NCBI GenBank assembly: GCA_020436955.1
Contig: JAGQWW010000033.1
Coordinates: 1 to 14,216 of the forward strand
From: Saprospiraceae bacterium
Lineage (GTDB): Bacteria > Bacteroidota > Bacteroidia > Chitinophagales > Saprospiraceae
Length of the DNA: 14,216 bases
Reading direction: 5' to 3'
Part shown: positions 5,997 to 13,609 of the stretch, piece after piece
Layout: each line of letters starts with the position of its first letter
Numbering within the stretch: position 1 is the stretch's first letter
The notes under the pieces: model-generated
Told to the model about the DNA's origin: nothing
Database searches by the model: none
Seen by the model: the letters and a program-made list of their open reading frames with translations, nothing else
Made by a program: the position numbers and the translations under genes

Positions 5997-7862
5997 ATGC
6001 CTTCTAAGACTCCAAAACTTCGGGAGACTTACCAAAAGGTGACTTACCTGCGTGGCCTGCAATTATACCAGGCAAATGATTTGACTGGAGCAAAATCCTT
6101 GTTTAGAAAATCACTTGAAAACCCGGTTGATGTTCAGACAAAAGCCTTGTCTACTTTTTGGCTGGGTCGTATTGCCTATGACCAGCAAGACTTTGGCACT
6201 GCTATTTCTCAATTGGGGCAATACTTGACACTTTCCAAGACGCTAAAAAATTTGCCGGATGAAGCTTCTCCCTACATGGCCAATTACATTTTGGGTTATT
6301 GTTATTTGAAGCAAAAGAACTATACCACAGCACAAGGATATTTCCAGGAGTCAGTTGCAGGCATAAAAAGGAACAAACCTTTCATTGAAAACCAAATGGT
6401 GGAACACAATGTACTAGGTGACGCCATCTTAAGAGCCGGTGATTGCCTTTTTAAAAGAAATAAATATCCGGAAGCTATCAAGTTCTATGATGAAGCCATC
6501 GATGGTGGTCATGCCGGATTTGATTATGCCATGTTCCAAAAAGGAACCATCGACGGTCTGCTTGGAAAAAGAACGGAACAAATTCTTGCCTTTGAAAACC
6601 TGGCAAAAAGATATCCTGATTCTGAATATGCCGACGATGCACTATTTGAGCTTGGACGGGTGTATACAGAGATCAACAGGTTGAGTGAAGCAACCCAACC
6701 CCTTAAAAAGCTTGTTACAGATTACCGGGGGAAATCTTCCCTTGTAAACAGAGCTTTGATTCAGTTGGGCTTAGTCTCCTATAACCAGGGGAATCTTGAA
6801 GTGGCTATCAACTACTACAAGCAGGTGTTTGCCAATAATCCAACCCCCGGAGAAGCTAACGAAGCATTGAGTGCACTGGAAGAAATTTACATCAACAACC
6901 TGGGTCGTCCGGAAGAGTATACCACCTTCCTGGAAACGGTACCTGGTTACAAAGTCGATGAATCTGCAAAAGATTCCATCAATTTTAAAGCAGCCGAATC
7001 TCAATATGAAAACGGCAATTTTGACAGAGCAATCAGTGGATTTACTTCCTATATCAACAAGTTTCCAAATGGACAAAATCGCTTAACTGCATCTTTTCAC
7101 CGTGGAAACTCTTACTACGAGCTGAAAAAGTATTCAGAAGCCTTACGCGATTATGAATATGTCATCAATCGAGGTCCAAGCCGTTTTTATGCTGATGCTA
7201 TTGAATTTGCAGCATTGATTTCTTACAACCATGAAAAAGACTTTAGCAGGGCCTATAACTATTATACCCTGATGGAGAAAAATGCGCCTAGTGCCGAAAA
7301 GAAATTTGAAGCGCAATTAGGTGCCATGCGTTCAGCCTACCGCACCAACAATTCTGCAGCTGTGTACGAAAACGCAGAAAAGGTCGCCAACAATCCTAAG
7401 GCAACGGTAGAGCAACAAGCCTTGGCCAACCTTTTTATAGGAAAGATCTCTTCAGATAAAAAGAACTTTGACGAGGCGCTAAAGGCTTTTGAAAAGGTAA
7501 AAAGCCAGGTAGACAATGAATATGCTGCCGAAGCCAGATATCAAATTGCATACATCTATTATGTGCAACGCGAATTGGATAAATCATTGGAAATCTGTGA
7601 ACGTGCCAACCGTGAATCAGCCGGGCATCCTTACTGGGTGGCTAAAAGCGTGATTCTGATGGCAGACATTTATACAGAACGAAATGATTTACTCAGTGCC
7701 AAAACCATTTTGGAGGCCGTTATTGAAAATTACAAAGGAGATGAGGAATTGATTCGCATAGCAAAAGCGAAAAAAGAACAGATTGACGCCCTTTTGGAGA
7801 AAAATAGCAGGCTGGAAACCGCATCTCCAAATGGCATTATTGAAATGGATGAAGGCAATTAA
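5997..7862 (+). CDS. TPR protein, C-terminal part after the amber codon
   Basis: The frame is open from 5949, just after the amber codon; the first ATG is at 5997, giving 621 residues. It starts inside a repeat and has no signal peptide, so a separately translated product would stay in the cytoplasm, the wrong compartment for this family. TPR units continue to near the end, e.g. YLRGLQLYQANDLTGAKSLF, WLGRIAYDQQDFGTAISQL, ALFELGRVYTEINRLSEATQ, LIQLGLVSYNQGNLEVAINY, FHRGNSYYELKKYSEALRDY and IAYIYYVQRELDKSLEIC. A charged helical tail (ELIRIAKAKKEQIDALLEKN) follows. Reinitiation 49 nt downstream of the stop is possible but has no obvious leader. The gene ends 23 bp before the barrel gene, so both almost certainly share a transcript, and premature termination at the TAG could reduce downstream expression through polarity. 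Confidence 0.75.
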   Translation: MPSKTPKLRETYQKVTYLRGLQLYQANDLTGAKSLFRKSLENPVDVQTKALSTFWLGRIAYDQQDFGTAISQLGQYLTLSKTLKNLPDEASPYMANYILGYCYLKQKNYTTAQGYFQESVAGIKRNKPFIENQMVEHNVLGDAILRAGDCLFKRNKYPEAIKFYDEAIDGGHAGFDYAMFQKGTIDGLLGKRTEQILAFENLAKRYPDSEYADDALFELGRVYTEINRLSEATQPLKKLVTDYRGKSSLVNRALIQLGLVSYNQGNLEVAINYYKQVFANNPTPGEANEALSALEEIYINNLGRPEEYTTFLETVPGYKVDESAKDSINFKAAESQYENGNFDRAISGFTSYINKFPNGQNRLTASFHRGNSYYELKKYSEALRDYEYVINRGPSRFYADAIEFAALISYNHEKDFSRAYNYYTLMEKNAPSAEKKFEAQLGAMRSAYRTNNSAAVYENAEKVANNPKATVEQQALANLFIGKISSDKKNFDEALKAFEKVKSQVDNEYAAEARYQIAYIYYVQRELDKSLEICERANRESAGHPYWVAKSVILMADIYTERNDLLSAKTILEAVIENYKGDEELIRIAKAKKEQIDALLEKNSRLETASPNGIIEMDEGN

Positions 7863-7885
7863 TCAGTCCCAAAACACCCTCGAAA

Positions 7886-9535
7886 ATGAAAAATCTAATC
7901 AGATATAGTTTTGCATTGCTTGCAATGGCCTCCTTCAGCATCGGAGCCATTGCACAGGAAGATTTACCTTCAGGAGAGGTAGATGTAATAAAGAACTTTG
8001 ATGCGCGATTGCTGGATGCAGAAATTCTGCGGGTCGATCCACAATTGCCTCCTGCTGATACGACTACCAAAAGGCAGACCTACAGCATTCCTGCGAGAAC
8101 CATACAAGTGGAATACCTGCCACCGGCCATACGACCTTTGGCTATGAAACGTCAAAGTATGGAGGAGATTTACAACGGATTTGCCAAATTAGGTGCTGGG
8201 CTTCCTAATTCAATATTCGGTGAGGCCGGCTATGGTATGTTTTCGAATGAGAAGTACGACTGGAATGTTTACCTGAAACACCATTCGGCCAATAACAATA
8301 AAAACATTGAAAATCAGCGCTTCTCAGAAAATGAAGGCAAAATAGAAGGAACCTATTATTTTGATGAAGGTTTTGCTGTCAATGGACGCATTGGTTATTC
8401 CCGTGATCTCAACTATTTTTATGGTTATACCCAGGATGACCGTTTTCAGGATACCTCTTTTACCAAAGATGATGTCCAGCAACGATTTTCCAAATTCAAT
8501 ATCGGTGCTTCCATTTTTAATGGTGTTCAGACTGTAGGTGATGTAAATTATAGCGCAAGCGCAGACTTTTACCGTTTGCAAGACAATTATGCTTCCAGGG
8601 AAAATGGATTTGACTTAAATATCCATTTGACCAAATGGTTCAATGAAAAACATCCATTGGCCGTTACCATCAGAACCGATTTTAACCAGCTGAGAGATAC
8701 AATTAAGAAGAGTCTGAACAACTTCTTCATACAACCGAACTTCACGTATCATAGCGACTATTTCAGGGTGAAGGTGGGAGTCAATATTGCTACCAGCAAT
8801 GACAAGTACAGCTTCTTCCCCCAAGTTGAAGCAACAGTGCCCATTTTGGGTAGCCGTTTGGCAGCTTTTGTCGGGGCAGACGGTACCTTGTCCAAAAACA
8901 CCATGGCAACTTTGACCGCTATCAATCCATTCCTCAATACAAGATTCTCACCCATTAACACCAAGTATTGGGATTATTACGGTGGGCTAAAAGGAAGCAT
9001 TAGCGGTGTAGAATACCAGGCAAAACTAGGGTATAAACAAACCCAGGATTTGGTCCTTTTTGTACCCAATTACGATTATATAGCACAGCGTATCGTTCCT
9101 TACAATTTCAATGTCATCACCGATAATGCGAACATATTCTACATCGGTGGATCTCTTGAAGCAACAATCATAGACGGGCTGTCTATCCTTGGTGCTGTGA
9201 ATAGCAGTGTTTACGACCTGGAAACAGAGGAAGACCCCTGGGGACTTCCTTCCCTTACCATCAATGGAACCATAAAATACCTGGCTTTAGAAGGAAAGGC
9301 CACTGTAAAAGCCTCCCTTTATGTTGAAAACGGAATCCCCTTCCCAACTGAAGCCGGTATTTCAGAAAATCAGAACGGGCTTTTTGATATCAGTGTAGGT
9401 GGTGAATATAGATTTTCAGAGCATTTTGGTGCCTTCATTGATATTTACAACCTATCTGGCGTCAAGAGAAGGAGATGGTACAACTACCCTACTTTTGGCA
9501 TCAATGCTTTGGTGGGCGTGACGGCAAGATTTTAG
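7886..9535 (+). CDS. Plug-less outer-membrane beta-barrel protein, partner of the TPR protein
   Basis: A 549-residue outer-membrane protein. The signal peptide is residues 1-23 (RYSFALLAMASFSIGAIA, cleavage near AIA|Q). A short periplasmic segment of about 65 residues follows, with VDVIKNFDARLLDAE, a proline-rich piece (RVDPQLPPADTTT) and VEYLPPAIRPLAMK. Residues from about 95 onward are amphipathic beta-strands with aromatic girdle residues, ending in the OMP beta-signal VGVTARF with a terminal Phe. No plug domain, TonB box or carboxypeptidase-regulatory domain is visible. Database entries for this type are often labelled TonB-dependent receptor, but the sequence supports only a barrel. Its position 23 bp after the large periplasmic TPR gene suggests that the TPR protein docks on its N-terminal segment (inference). 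The cargo or function is unknown. Confidence 0.8.
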   Translation: MKNLIRYSFALLAMASFSIGAIAQEDLPSGEVDVIKNFDARLLDAEILRVDPQLPPADTTTKRQTYSIPARTIQVEYLPPAIRPLAMKRQSMEEIYNGFAKLGAGLPNSIFGEAGYGMFSNEKYDWNVYLKHHSANNNKNIENQRFSENEGKIEGTYYFDEGFAVNGRIGYSRDLNYFYGYTQDDRFQDTSFTKDDVQQRFSKFNIGASIFNGVQTVGDVNYSASADFYRLQDNYASRENGFDLNIHLTKWFNEKHPLAVTIRTDFNQLRDTIKKSLNNFFIQPNFTYHSDYFRVKVGVNIATSNDKYSFFPQVEATVPILGSRLAAFVGADGTLSKNTMATLTAINPFLNTRFSPINTKYWDYYGGLKGSISGVEYQAKLGYKQTQDLVLFVPNYDYIAQRIVPYNFNVITDNANIFYIGGSLEATIIDGLSILGAVNSSVYDLETEEDPWGLPSLTINGTIKYLALEGKATVKASLYVENGIPFPTEAGISENQNGLFDISVGGEYRFSEHFGAFIDIYNLSGVKRRRWYNYPTFGINALVGVTARF

Positions 9536-9544
9536 AGGGAATTC

Positions 9545-9576
9545 TGGCTGTTGGCTATTAGCTATTGGCTGCTAGC
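9545..9576 (+). repeat. Tandem heptamer repeat, 4.5 copies
   Basis: Consecutive units TGGCTGT, TGGCTAT, TAGCTAT, TGGCTGC and a partial TAGC follow the consensus T(G/A)GCT(G/A)(T/C). The repeat begins 10 bp after the barrel stop and is followed by a run of eight T at 9582-9589. Such GGCTATT-type heptamers occur in intergenic DNA of many Bacteroidota (recalled, not searched). The rest of this 158-bp gap (9577-9693) has no recognisable promoter box. The T run after the repeat could act as a weak terminator, though I see only a 4-bp stem. Confidence 0.7.
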
Positions 9577-9693
9577 AAAAGTTTTTTTTGATTGGCGAGT
9601 AGCGAAAGTCGAACAGCAAATAGACAATCCATTTCATATGCCGCCCTTTGAGGGGCTTAGGGGATGATTTTTAAGCACCATCTATCAAAAAAA

Positions 9694-10071
9694 ATGAAGA
9701 TAAACATCAAGCCGGGTTGTGGAAATTCTCCAAAGATAGAAACGATTAAAAATCTAACCATTTATTTTGCTTCCTACGACCTGGAGAAGATGCAAGCCTA
9801 TTTCGATGATAATATCTGCTGGACCCTGGTAGGAAACGAACCAATCATCGGGAAGGAAAATTTCATTGCTGCCTTACGGGAAATGAGTGATAATAAAGCA
9901 AGCGAGCTAACTATTACCAGCATCCTTACGCACGGTAAAGAAGGAGCCATTCAGGGTATTATGAAAATGGATGATGGCAATGAATTTGGCTTTGCAGATT
10001 TTTACGAATTTACTTCTGCAGGAGCTAAAAAAGTAAAATCCATCACTTCTTACGTATTGCAATATCCTTAA
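9694..10071 (+). CDS. NTF2/SnoaL-like small protein
   Basis: A 125-residue cytoplasmic protein with the cone-shaped NTF2-like fold pattern. It has an N-terminal helix (SPKIETIKNLTIYFASYDLE), a helix-turn-strand (MQAYFDDNICWTLVGNEPII), then GKENFIAALREM. Paired strands follow: LTITSILTHGKEGAIQGIM, then NEFGFADFYEFTSAGAKKVK and ITSYVLQYP. Members are enzymes (isomerases, cyclases, hydrolases) or binding proteins; no catalytic set can be assigned here. An in-frame ATG at 9664 would add ten residues (IFKHHLSKK-type), but the ATG at 9694 follows an A-rich tract and gives the compact MKINIKPGCGNSP start normal for the family, so I chose 9694. It is monocistronic, between the barrel gene and a convergent DUF1501 gene. 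No leader or membrane segment is seen. Confidence 0.78.
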   Translation: MKINIKPGCGNSPKIETIKNLTIYFASYDLEKMQAYFDDNICWTLVGNEPIIGKENFIAALREMSDNKASELTITSILTHGKEGAIQGIMKMDDGNEFGFADFYEFTSAGAKKVKSITSYVLQYP

Positions 10072-10084
10072 AACCAGGCAAACC

Positions 10085-10122
10085 AAAAGGGCAACTAATT
10101 CATCCGAATTAATTGCCCCTTT
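10085..10122. terminator. Bidirectional terminator between convergent genes
   Basis: Arms 10085-10100 and 10107-10122 pair at 14 of 16 positions around a 6-base loop (CATCCG). On the plus strand the hairpin lies 13 bp after the NTF2-like stop, with only a short T run. On the minus strand it is followed by TTTTGGTTTT-like sequence, so it is the stronger terminator for the DUF1501 transcript. Confidence 0.7.
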
Positions 10123-10133
10123 ACATTTATAAA

Positions 10134-10147
10134 AGCCAATAGCCTTA
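10134..10147 (-). repeat. Degenerate heptamer copies in inverted orientation
   Basis: AGCCAAT followed by AGCCTTA resembles the reverse complement of the 9545-9576 heptamer. One unit matches well and the second at about 5 of 7 positions. It overlaps the stop codon of the DUF1501 gene. It is short enough to be chance. Confidence 0.3.
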
Positions 10148-11704
10148 TAGCTTCACGAACAATTTCGTCTGCTGCCTGCCTTCCAATTGAACCCTTACGT
10201 AGTAATTTCCACGTGGGAATCTTGAAGTTTCAATAGGCACACGATGCGTTCCTGCATATAATTTTCCATCCATTACAACAGAAACTTCTGCTCCCATACC
10301 ATCAATCAAGGTAATACGAACGCGCTCATCTTCACTTTCAAACAAAATTTCAGCGTTATCAACCACCGGATTAGGGAAAACATTCAACTCAAATGCATCA
10401 ACAGGAGCCTTGCCAGCATATTTGCCAGGCTGGGTACATGGATCAAGGATAGGCATGTATTCAAAATCATCAAAGATTAAAGATTTAACTTCATCTTCTT
10501 CCACTTCAAACCAATCCATCAAAAGAGAACCATATATATTTCTAAAGTCATTTTGCATTGGAACACCTTCCTGAACCGCAACATCAGGAGCAATTTCAGG
10601 ATTCTCTCCTACAAAACCACCACTCAAACATTTTCCAAACAGGAACATAGGAGCTGCAGTACCATGGTCCGTACCATTCGATGCATTGGAACGAATCTGG
10701 CGTCCAAATTCTGAGAAGGTCATACCAATAACCCGCTCTTCCAGATTCTGACGATACAAGTCCTCCTGGAATGCTGCAATTGCATCCGAAAGCGTCCGCA
10801 TTAGATTGGCGTGGTTACCTATGGTCGTATCATTGGTGTCTACCTGATTAGCATGTGTATCAAATCCACCAATAGAACAAACGAATACTTTGGTTGCAAG
10901 ACCGCCGGAAATCAGCAAAGCAACATTTTTCAACTGGTTGCCCAGGCTTGTATTTGGATAGGTTACCGTATTGGCTCCATGTTTGGCAGCGCCGGTAATA
11001 ACATCGTTGTATTTGTTAGTTTGATCAATGGCTTGTCGCAAAAATCTCAATTCATCACCATAAGGTGTATCAGGCGGCTCTGAGTCTTGTCCCTGATTCA
11101 ATGCTGAAAGAGAAAACGGGTTGGTTAGCGCTAAGCTAAAATTAGACGCCTCACCCTGACAGGTTTCCGACACCAAAGAACTCATTGTCAACGCAATAGG
11201 GCTATTGACATCCACATTTGGATAAGCATCAGGGAAACCGGGAAAACGTGTGTCGAAGTAGCGACCCAACCATCCGGAACTGACAAATTCATCAGCTGCA
11301 GAAGCAGAAGTCCAAATGTCGGTTGAACGGAAATGAGACCTATTCTGACTAGGATAACCGGCACTATGTACCACTGTTAATTTGGCATTATCGTACATTT
11401 CCTTCAATCCGGTCATTGCGGGATGCAATGCAGTAAGACCATTCAAATCCAGGACAGCATTTTCAGGCAAAATGATATTCCCCCTGGCGTTTGCCAGATT
11501 ATCGTATTGATCCAAAGGAATAACCATATTCAATCCATCGTTTCCGCCCAACATTTGGATGATAACGATAGCACGGTCATTTTCCGGTCTTATCTTTTTT
11601 AAAAATCCGGTACTTGGAAGTACCCCTAATTGCATACCATTCAACATCAAAGGCGTTCCAACGGCAGCTGCTGCAGATGTTTGTAAGAATTTCCTTCTTT
11701 TCAT
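10145..11704 (-). CDS. DUF1501 protein with twin-arginine N-terminus and T9SS sorting domain
   Basis: A 519-residue exported protein. The N-terminus MKRRKFLQTSAAAAVG has the RR-x-F-L pattern and Ala-rich core of a Tat signal. DUF1501 spans about residues 40-425, with family motifs QMLGGNDGLN (50-59), SHFRSTDIW, GGFDTHANQ (279-287), FSEFGRQ (330-336) and GTDHGTA (344-350). The Asp/His-rich motifs recall the alkaline-phosphatase-like clan to which DUF1501 belongs, and suggest a metal site, but no reaction is established. Residues about 440-519 form a type A T9SS C-terminal domain (LNVFPNPVVD at its start, FPRGNYYVRV, ending KLFVKL). The mature protein would therefore be secreted across the outer membrane, where such proteins are usually anchored or released. 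It is the second gene of an operon with DUF1800, whose stop lies 30 bp upstream; the leader is A/T-rich. Confidence 0.9.
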   Translation of the reverse strand: MKRRKFLQTSAAAAVGTPLMLNGMQLGVLPSTGFLKKIRPENDRAIVIIQMLGGNDGLNMVIPLDQYDNLANARGNIILPENAVLDLNGLTALHPAMTGLKEMYDNAKLTVVHSAGYPSQNRSHFRSTDIWTSASAADEFVSSGWLGRYFDTRFPGFPDAYPNVDVNSPIALTMSSLVSETCQGEASNFSLALTNPFSLSALNQGQDSEPPDTPYGDELRFLRQAIDQTNKYNDVITGAAKHGANTVTYPNTSLGNQLKNVALLISGGLATKVFVCSIGGFDTHANQVDTNDTTIGNHANLMRTLSDAIAAFQEDLYRQNLEERVIGMTFSEFGRQIRSNASNGTDHGTAAPMFLFGKCLSGGFVGENPEIAPDVAVQEGVPMQNDFRNIYGSLLMDWFEVEEDEVKSLIFDDFEYMPILDPCTQPGKYAGKAPVDAFELNVFPNPVVDNAEILFESEDERVRITLIDGMGAEVSVVMDGKLYAGTHRVPIETSRFPRGNYYVRVQLEGRQQTKLFVKL

Positions 11705-11734
11705 TTTTTAAAAAGGTTTTGTTGAATGGATGAA

Positions 11735-13426
11735 TTAACTCAAGAATGATTCAGGCATTTCTAAAATACCGTTTAAGAGTGCTCGCAACTTGGAATCGAT
11801 AGCATTTTTCATATCCTCGTCATCGGGGTCAGAAACGTACATATTATATTCCAAGGTCCACTCATAATCCGGCAAGCCTGGAATAAGCAGCTCTTTTAAA
11901 TAGTCTTTTTGACTTTGAGAGATGGGCTGAGGCATAAACAACCGCACCAGATCATCAATCAATTGGTTAGGTTCAAAAGGATTGTCCATCCTTTCAACCA
12001 ATTTCAAGACATCTAACCGCACATTTGTCAAGGGAACTCCTCTTGAAGAAGCATACAGAAAATATTTTCTTATGTCTCTTCTTGGAGGTAAGGTGGCCGA
12101 ATTTATCCAAATTCTATAAAAGCCGGGTTCTTGATAGTAAGCTTTCCATCCTGCGACACTTGGATGACGGAAATACTCCATTTGCATGAGGTTGAACTTC
12201 CACTGATAATCATAAGCTTGCCTCAATTGAAGGTACCGGTCATATAAATCGGAAGGAATAGTATCTGCATAATAGCAGGCTCTCATTGGACCAAAAATGA
12301 AATCAAATGGATTTTTGATCATAGGGCCTACATTCAGCATATCGTGAAAATGCTGACTTTTGAACAATGCCTCCAAAGCAGGTTTGATATTGTAACCTGA
12401 TCCATGCAATACTTGAGACATCGGTTCAATCACATTGGCTTCCACGTCTGGAGTGATTTTGTAATACACAAAGTAGCGGTACAATTTTCGGCACAGGAAT
12501 CTCGCACATTCCCGTTTTTTGAAAATCATATCTACCAATAATTTATATTCCTCACCATCTGCATTGTCAATAGTTGCATAATTGAACCTGTGGGAGAATG
12601 TCTTGGTGGAAGTATCGTGGTAACTTTGGATGTATTCTGATATATCGTGGTAATACTCATTATACATATTGCTGAAACGCACAATAAATCCGGTCAGCAC
12701 TTTGGCTGCTGACTGTATATCTGCTTCCGTATAATTTGTATAGTCGCCAAATCGAACCTGCGGTCCTTTTCCAATGGTAAATAACTCAAATAGCTCCCGA
12801 GCATAATTCTCATTCGGAGAATTTTTTCTGTTCTGATTTCCATTGAGGTATCGCAACATACCTGCATCAACAGTAACCAATTTAACCAGCTCCTTTACAT
12901 TGCCCAGGGCATTTTCACGAAGGGTATTGATGTAGTTCCACGTATACATGGGTTCACCTTCATCAGCTGTAACAAAATGGTTATGCCAAAACAAGGTCAT
13001 TTTTTCACGTAAGTGTATCCCTTCCTTCAACATTTGATCCAAGGTCCAGGCTCTCATGGAGCGAAAACGCATGGTTCGGATATTTCCCAAATTGGAGTCG
13101 CCTTGGACATATCCTTTATCCACCCAGCTTTCACCGACCGCACAATAAGGATCATCCTCATAATAATAATTCAGCGGTGGAGCAGGCATTGGAATGTCAG
13201 CCAATAGGTTAGCGACCGTACCATCCAAACCATCTTGAGTGGCTTGTCTGATATGTTCAATTGTAGGTCCGAAGGTAGCTCTCCGTAAAAGGTGAGCAGC
13301 CTGCTCTGGTCCCCAGGGCCCCGTATATGGGTCTAAACCCGATGCCGGTGGCATAAAGGAATCTTCTTGAACAGACTTATTTTTCGATTTACCTAAAAGA
13401 GTTGCAAGAGTAGCTCTTCTATCCAT
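11735..13426 (-). CDS. DUF1800 family protein
   Basis: A 563-residue protein, length normal for the family (about 450-600). Diagnostic motifs are in order: HLLRRATFGP (45-54), REKMTLFWHNHF (140-151), then PNENYARELFELFTIG (204-219), and later TEADIQSAAKVLTGF and KNPFDFIFGPMRACY. The conserved His and Glu/Asn residues suggest a metal-dependent or structural core, but no activity is known for the family. The N-terminus MDRRATLATLLGK contains RR and resembles a remnant of a Tat-like leader, yet no hydrophobic stretch follows, so I cannot predict export. No T9SS domain is present at the C-terminus (EMPESFLS). DUF1800 genes are commonly paired with DUF1501 genes, in Bacteroidota and Planctomycetota among others, which implies a joint role (established co-occurrence; mechanism unknown). 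It is the first gene of the operon. Confidence 0.9.
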   Translation of the reverse strand: MDRRATLATLLGKSKNKSVQEDSFMPPASGLDPYTGPWGPEQAAHLLRRATFGPTIEHIRQATQDGLDGTVANLLADIPMPAPPLNYYYEDDPYCAVGESWVDKGYVQGDSNLGNIRTMRFRSMRAWTLDQMLKEGIHLREKMTLFWHNHFVTADEGEPMYTWNYINTLRENALGNVKELVKLVTVDAGMLRYLNGNQNRKNSPNENYARELFELFTIGKGPQVRFGDYTNYTEADIQSAAKVLTGFIVRFSNMYNEYYHDISEYIQSYHDTSTKTFSHRFNYATIDNADGEEYKLLVDMIFKKRECARFLCRKLYRYFVYYKITPDVEANVIEPMSQVLHGSGYNIKPALEALFKSQHFHDMLNVGPMIKNPFDFIFGPMRACYYADTIPSDLYDRYLQLRQAYDYQWKFNLMQMEYFRHPSVAGWKAYYQEPGFYRIWINSATLPPRRDIRKYFLYASSRGVPLTNVRLDVLKLVERMDNPFEPNQLIDDLVRLFMPQPISQSQKDYLKELLIPGLPDYEWTLEYNMYVSDPDDEDMKNAIDSKLRALLNGILEMPESFLS

Positions 13427-13487
13427 AAATATTATGTGTTAGGAAAGGATAACCTGTAATAAATTGGCTTAGAAGCCAGTTACACAT

Positions 13488-13521
13488 CAAATATGCTATA
13501 ATTTTAACAGAAAATCCCAAA
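13488..13521 (-). promoter_or_regulatory. Probable promoter of the DUF1800-DUF1501 operon
   Basis: On the minus strand, CATATTTG (13495-13488) is one base from the TAnnTTTG -7 box. A TTTG (13521-13518) stands 22 nt upstream as a -33 candidate. This predicts a leader of about 55 nt to the ATG at 13426. The leader contains a short inverted repeat (TGGCTT/AAGCCA, 13465-13478) whose 2-nt loop is too tight to be a clear regulatory hairpin. The rest of the 183-bp gap holds only the aspartokinase terminator. Confidence 0.4.
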
Positions 13522-13553
13522 TTTTTTACGCAAATCTGACAAGTACACAAAAT

Positions 13554-13588
13554 AAAAGCCGCCAAGGATAAATTCCTAGGCGGCTTTT
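13554..13588 (-). terminator. Rho-independent terminator of the aspartokinase gene
   Basis: Arms 13554-13568 and 13574-13588 pair over 15 positions with one T-T mismatch and a 5-base loop. The core is GCCGCC/GGCGGC. On the minus strand it starts 22 bp after the aspartokinase stop and is followed by TTTTATTTTG. It separates that gene from the downstream DUF1800 operon on the same strand. Confidence 0.88.
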
Positions 13589-13609
13589 TCCAAGCTTGTG
13601 ACGTGGTAA

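Larger units (their letters stand above)
4743..7862 (+). pseudogene. Full-length TPR gene (about 1,039 aa) interrupted by one TAG codon at 5946-5948
   Basis: The two TPR reading frames flanking the TAG are in the same phase, with no frameshift. Read through, the joint gives AEAQELMSE-X-FLNSRDYAK followed by AIEIIEAMP, an uninterrupted TPR helix pair. The whole is 1,040 codons, counting the TAG as one. A secreted TPR protein of about 1,000 residues directly upstream of a plug-less barrel gene is a familiar Bacteroidota arrangement (recalled, not searched). The simplest reading is a single-base nonsense change, for example from TTG, CAG, GAG or AAG. There is no further decay: no other stop or indel in either half, so the event is recent, an assembly error, or tolerated. 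The kinase and barrel genes here end in TAG, and the barrel's terminal Phe right before TAG argues that TAG is a true stop in this genome. Confidence 0.75.

Noticed and set aside
9664..9693. Upstream ATG start for the NTF2-like gene
   Set aside because: The ten extra residues look unrelated to the family and the ATG at 9694 has the better A-rich leader.
10811..11083. Plus-strand open frame inside the DUF1501 gene
   Set aside because: It overlaps conserved DUF1501 coding sequence on the opposite strand and has no domain or leader of its own.
13465..13478. Inverted repeat in the DUF1800 leader as a riboswitch or attenuator
   Set aside because: Six-base arms with a 2-nt loop, no conserved aptamer and no T tract.
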